Shown piece after piece: positions 15,223 through 15,590 of a DNA stretch of 15,590 nucleotides. The notes under the pieces are model-generated. The model saw only the letters and a program-made list of their open reading frames with translations, was not told the origin of the DNA and did not search any database. The stretch lies in contig DASCNA010000220.1 of the NCBI GenBank assembly GCA_036011305.1, positions 1 through 15,590 on the forward strand, read 5' to 3'. The position numbers were made by a program, and so were the translations under genes. The stretch's first letter is position 1. Each line of letters starts with the position of its first letter. Origin of the DNA: DASCNA01 sp036011305. GTDB lineage: Bacteria; Verrucomicrobiota; Lentisphaeria; Victivallales; GWF2-38-69.

Positions 15223-15540
15223 TCACTCACTAGCAGTATTACCTGTGGAACATGTACTTCCAGTTATCACGTCAGTCCCACCAAGGCATGCACCCTGATT
15301 AGCATATGATCCAATACTACAAAATGCAGGGGTATTGGCAGTACCACCTGTATTACATAATTCATTTGCGTCACTTCCTGGATTGCACGTTGTTTGCGCC
15401 GTACCAGTTGATCCCCCAGTACAAACCCCCACACGTTCAACTGTTGCTACTGAGCCATTGCTATTACAATAACCATGCACTGTCTGAGAAGAGCATACAT
15501 GCAATCTAGGTTTACACCAAAAAAGTTTTTTTTTATTCAT
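15223..15540 (-). CDS. Cysteine-rich repeat protein, unrecognised
   Basis: A 105-residue protein not recognised by family. It has nine cysteines (9, 16, 25, 40, 52, 62, 74, 85, 97). The last six begin repeated units of 10-12 residues of the form C-x(1-3)-G-x(2-3)-A: CTGGSTGTA, CNPGSDA, CNTGGTA, CSIGSYA, CLGGTD, CSTGNTA. The N-terminus (MNKKKLFWCKPRLH) is basic and has no hydrophobic signal segment. Small residues (Gly, Ser, Thr, Ala, Asn) fill the spaces. This is compatible with a ribosomally made, post-translationally cross-linked peptide or a low-complexity metal- or disulfide-rich protein; neither is shown. No modifying enzyme or exporter is in the window. GC is about 43 % by hand count over 15241-15540, well above its neighbours. 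There is no clear ribosome binding site; a TATAAT lies at 15584-15589 upstream. That it is a gene rests mainly on the regular cysteine pattern. Confidence 0.55.
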   Translation of the reverse strand: MNKKKLFWCKPRLHVCSSQTVHGYCNSNGSVATVERVGVCTGGSTGTAQTTCNPGSDANELCNTGGTANTPAFCSIGSYANQGACLGGTDVITGSTCSTGNTASE

Positions 15541-15590
15541 AATAAGATTTAATTTTTTAGTTATTATAAAACTTTTAATTTATATTATAG

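Noticed and set aside
15306..15509. Open frame on the + strand opposite the cysteine-rich gene
   Set aside because: It has no domain, no ribosome binding site and a random mix of Tyr, His and Leu, while the minus-strand frame has a regular cysteine pattern.
15223..15540. The KamA-like radical SAM enzyme as modifying enzyme of the cysteine-rich protein
   Set aside because: It has the PLP motif and length of the aminomutase family, no visible SPASM cysteines, and lies about 5 kb away on the other strand with unrelated genes between.

Overview
The window reads as a piece of chromosome from a low-GC bacterium, probably diderm. By eye GC is roughly 30-33 %, except for a stretch near 43 % at the right edge. 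Cues for a diderm are cleavable signal peptides, an AsmA/DUF748-like membrane-anchored protein, a Cache-HAMP-SpoIIE signalling phosphatase and a YbeD/DUF493 protein. No rRNA, tRNA, insertion sequence, phage gene or CRISPR array was seen, and no marker fixes the phylum. Genes are densely packed and no gene-free stretch reaches 300 bases. The longest gaps (1697-1942, 4896-5087, 11005-11227, 14973-15222) hold only promoter- or hairpin-like signals.

Left part (1-3235, + strand): the 3' end of hisD, then hisC and a small DUF493 protein, which look like the tail of a histidine-biosynthesis operon. A separately transcribed membrane protein follows, joining an N-terminal zinc ribbon to a C-terminal retropepsin-like aspartic protease domain. 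Next (3243-6278, - strand) come an exported alpha/beta hydrolase preceded by a membrane-anchored AsmA/DUF748-like protein (a two-gene operon), and a cytosolic XRE-PAS-PAS regulator. The regulator is divergent from pckA.

Central metabolism (6445-10460, + strand): ATP-dependent PEP carboxykinase, an aspartate/aromatic aminotransferase collinear with E. coli AspC, and a short KamA/EpmB-type radical SAM enzyme. PckA and AspC meet at oxaloacetate, linking amino-acid carbon to gluconeogenesis. The aminotransferase gene has its own likely promoter. It is followed by a 13-bp hairpin with a T-tract that overlaps the longest possible start of the KamA-like gene.

Right part (10501-15540, - strand): a small secreted protein that is almost only a family 2 carbohydrate-binding module, with a sigma-54-like -24/-12 promoter; a glyoxalase II-type metallo-hydrolase ending in strong hairpins; and a translationally overlapping pair of an NMT1/THI5-type periplasmic binding protein and a Cache-HAMP-PP2C (SpoIIE) phosphatase, which looks like a ligand-sensing signal module. 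Last is a cysteine-rich protein of repeated C-x(1-3)-G-x(2-3)-A units, with no signal peptide and higher GC.

The items most worth a second look are the cysteine-rich repeat protein, the binding-protein/phosphatase pair, the solitary CBM2 protein with its sigma-54-like promoter, and the hairpin over the KamA-like start.
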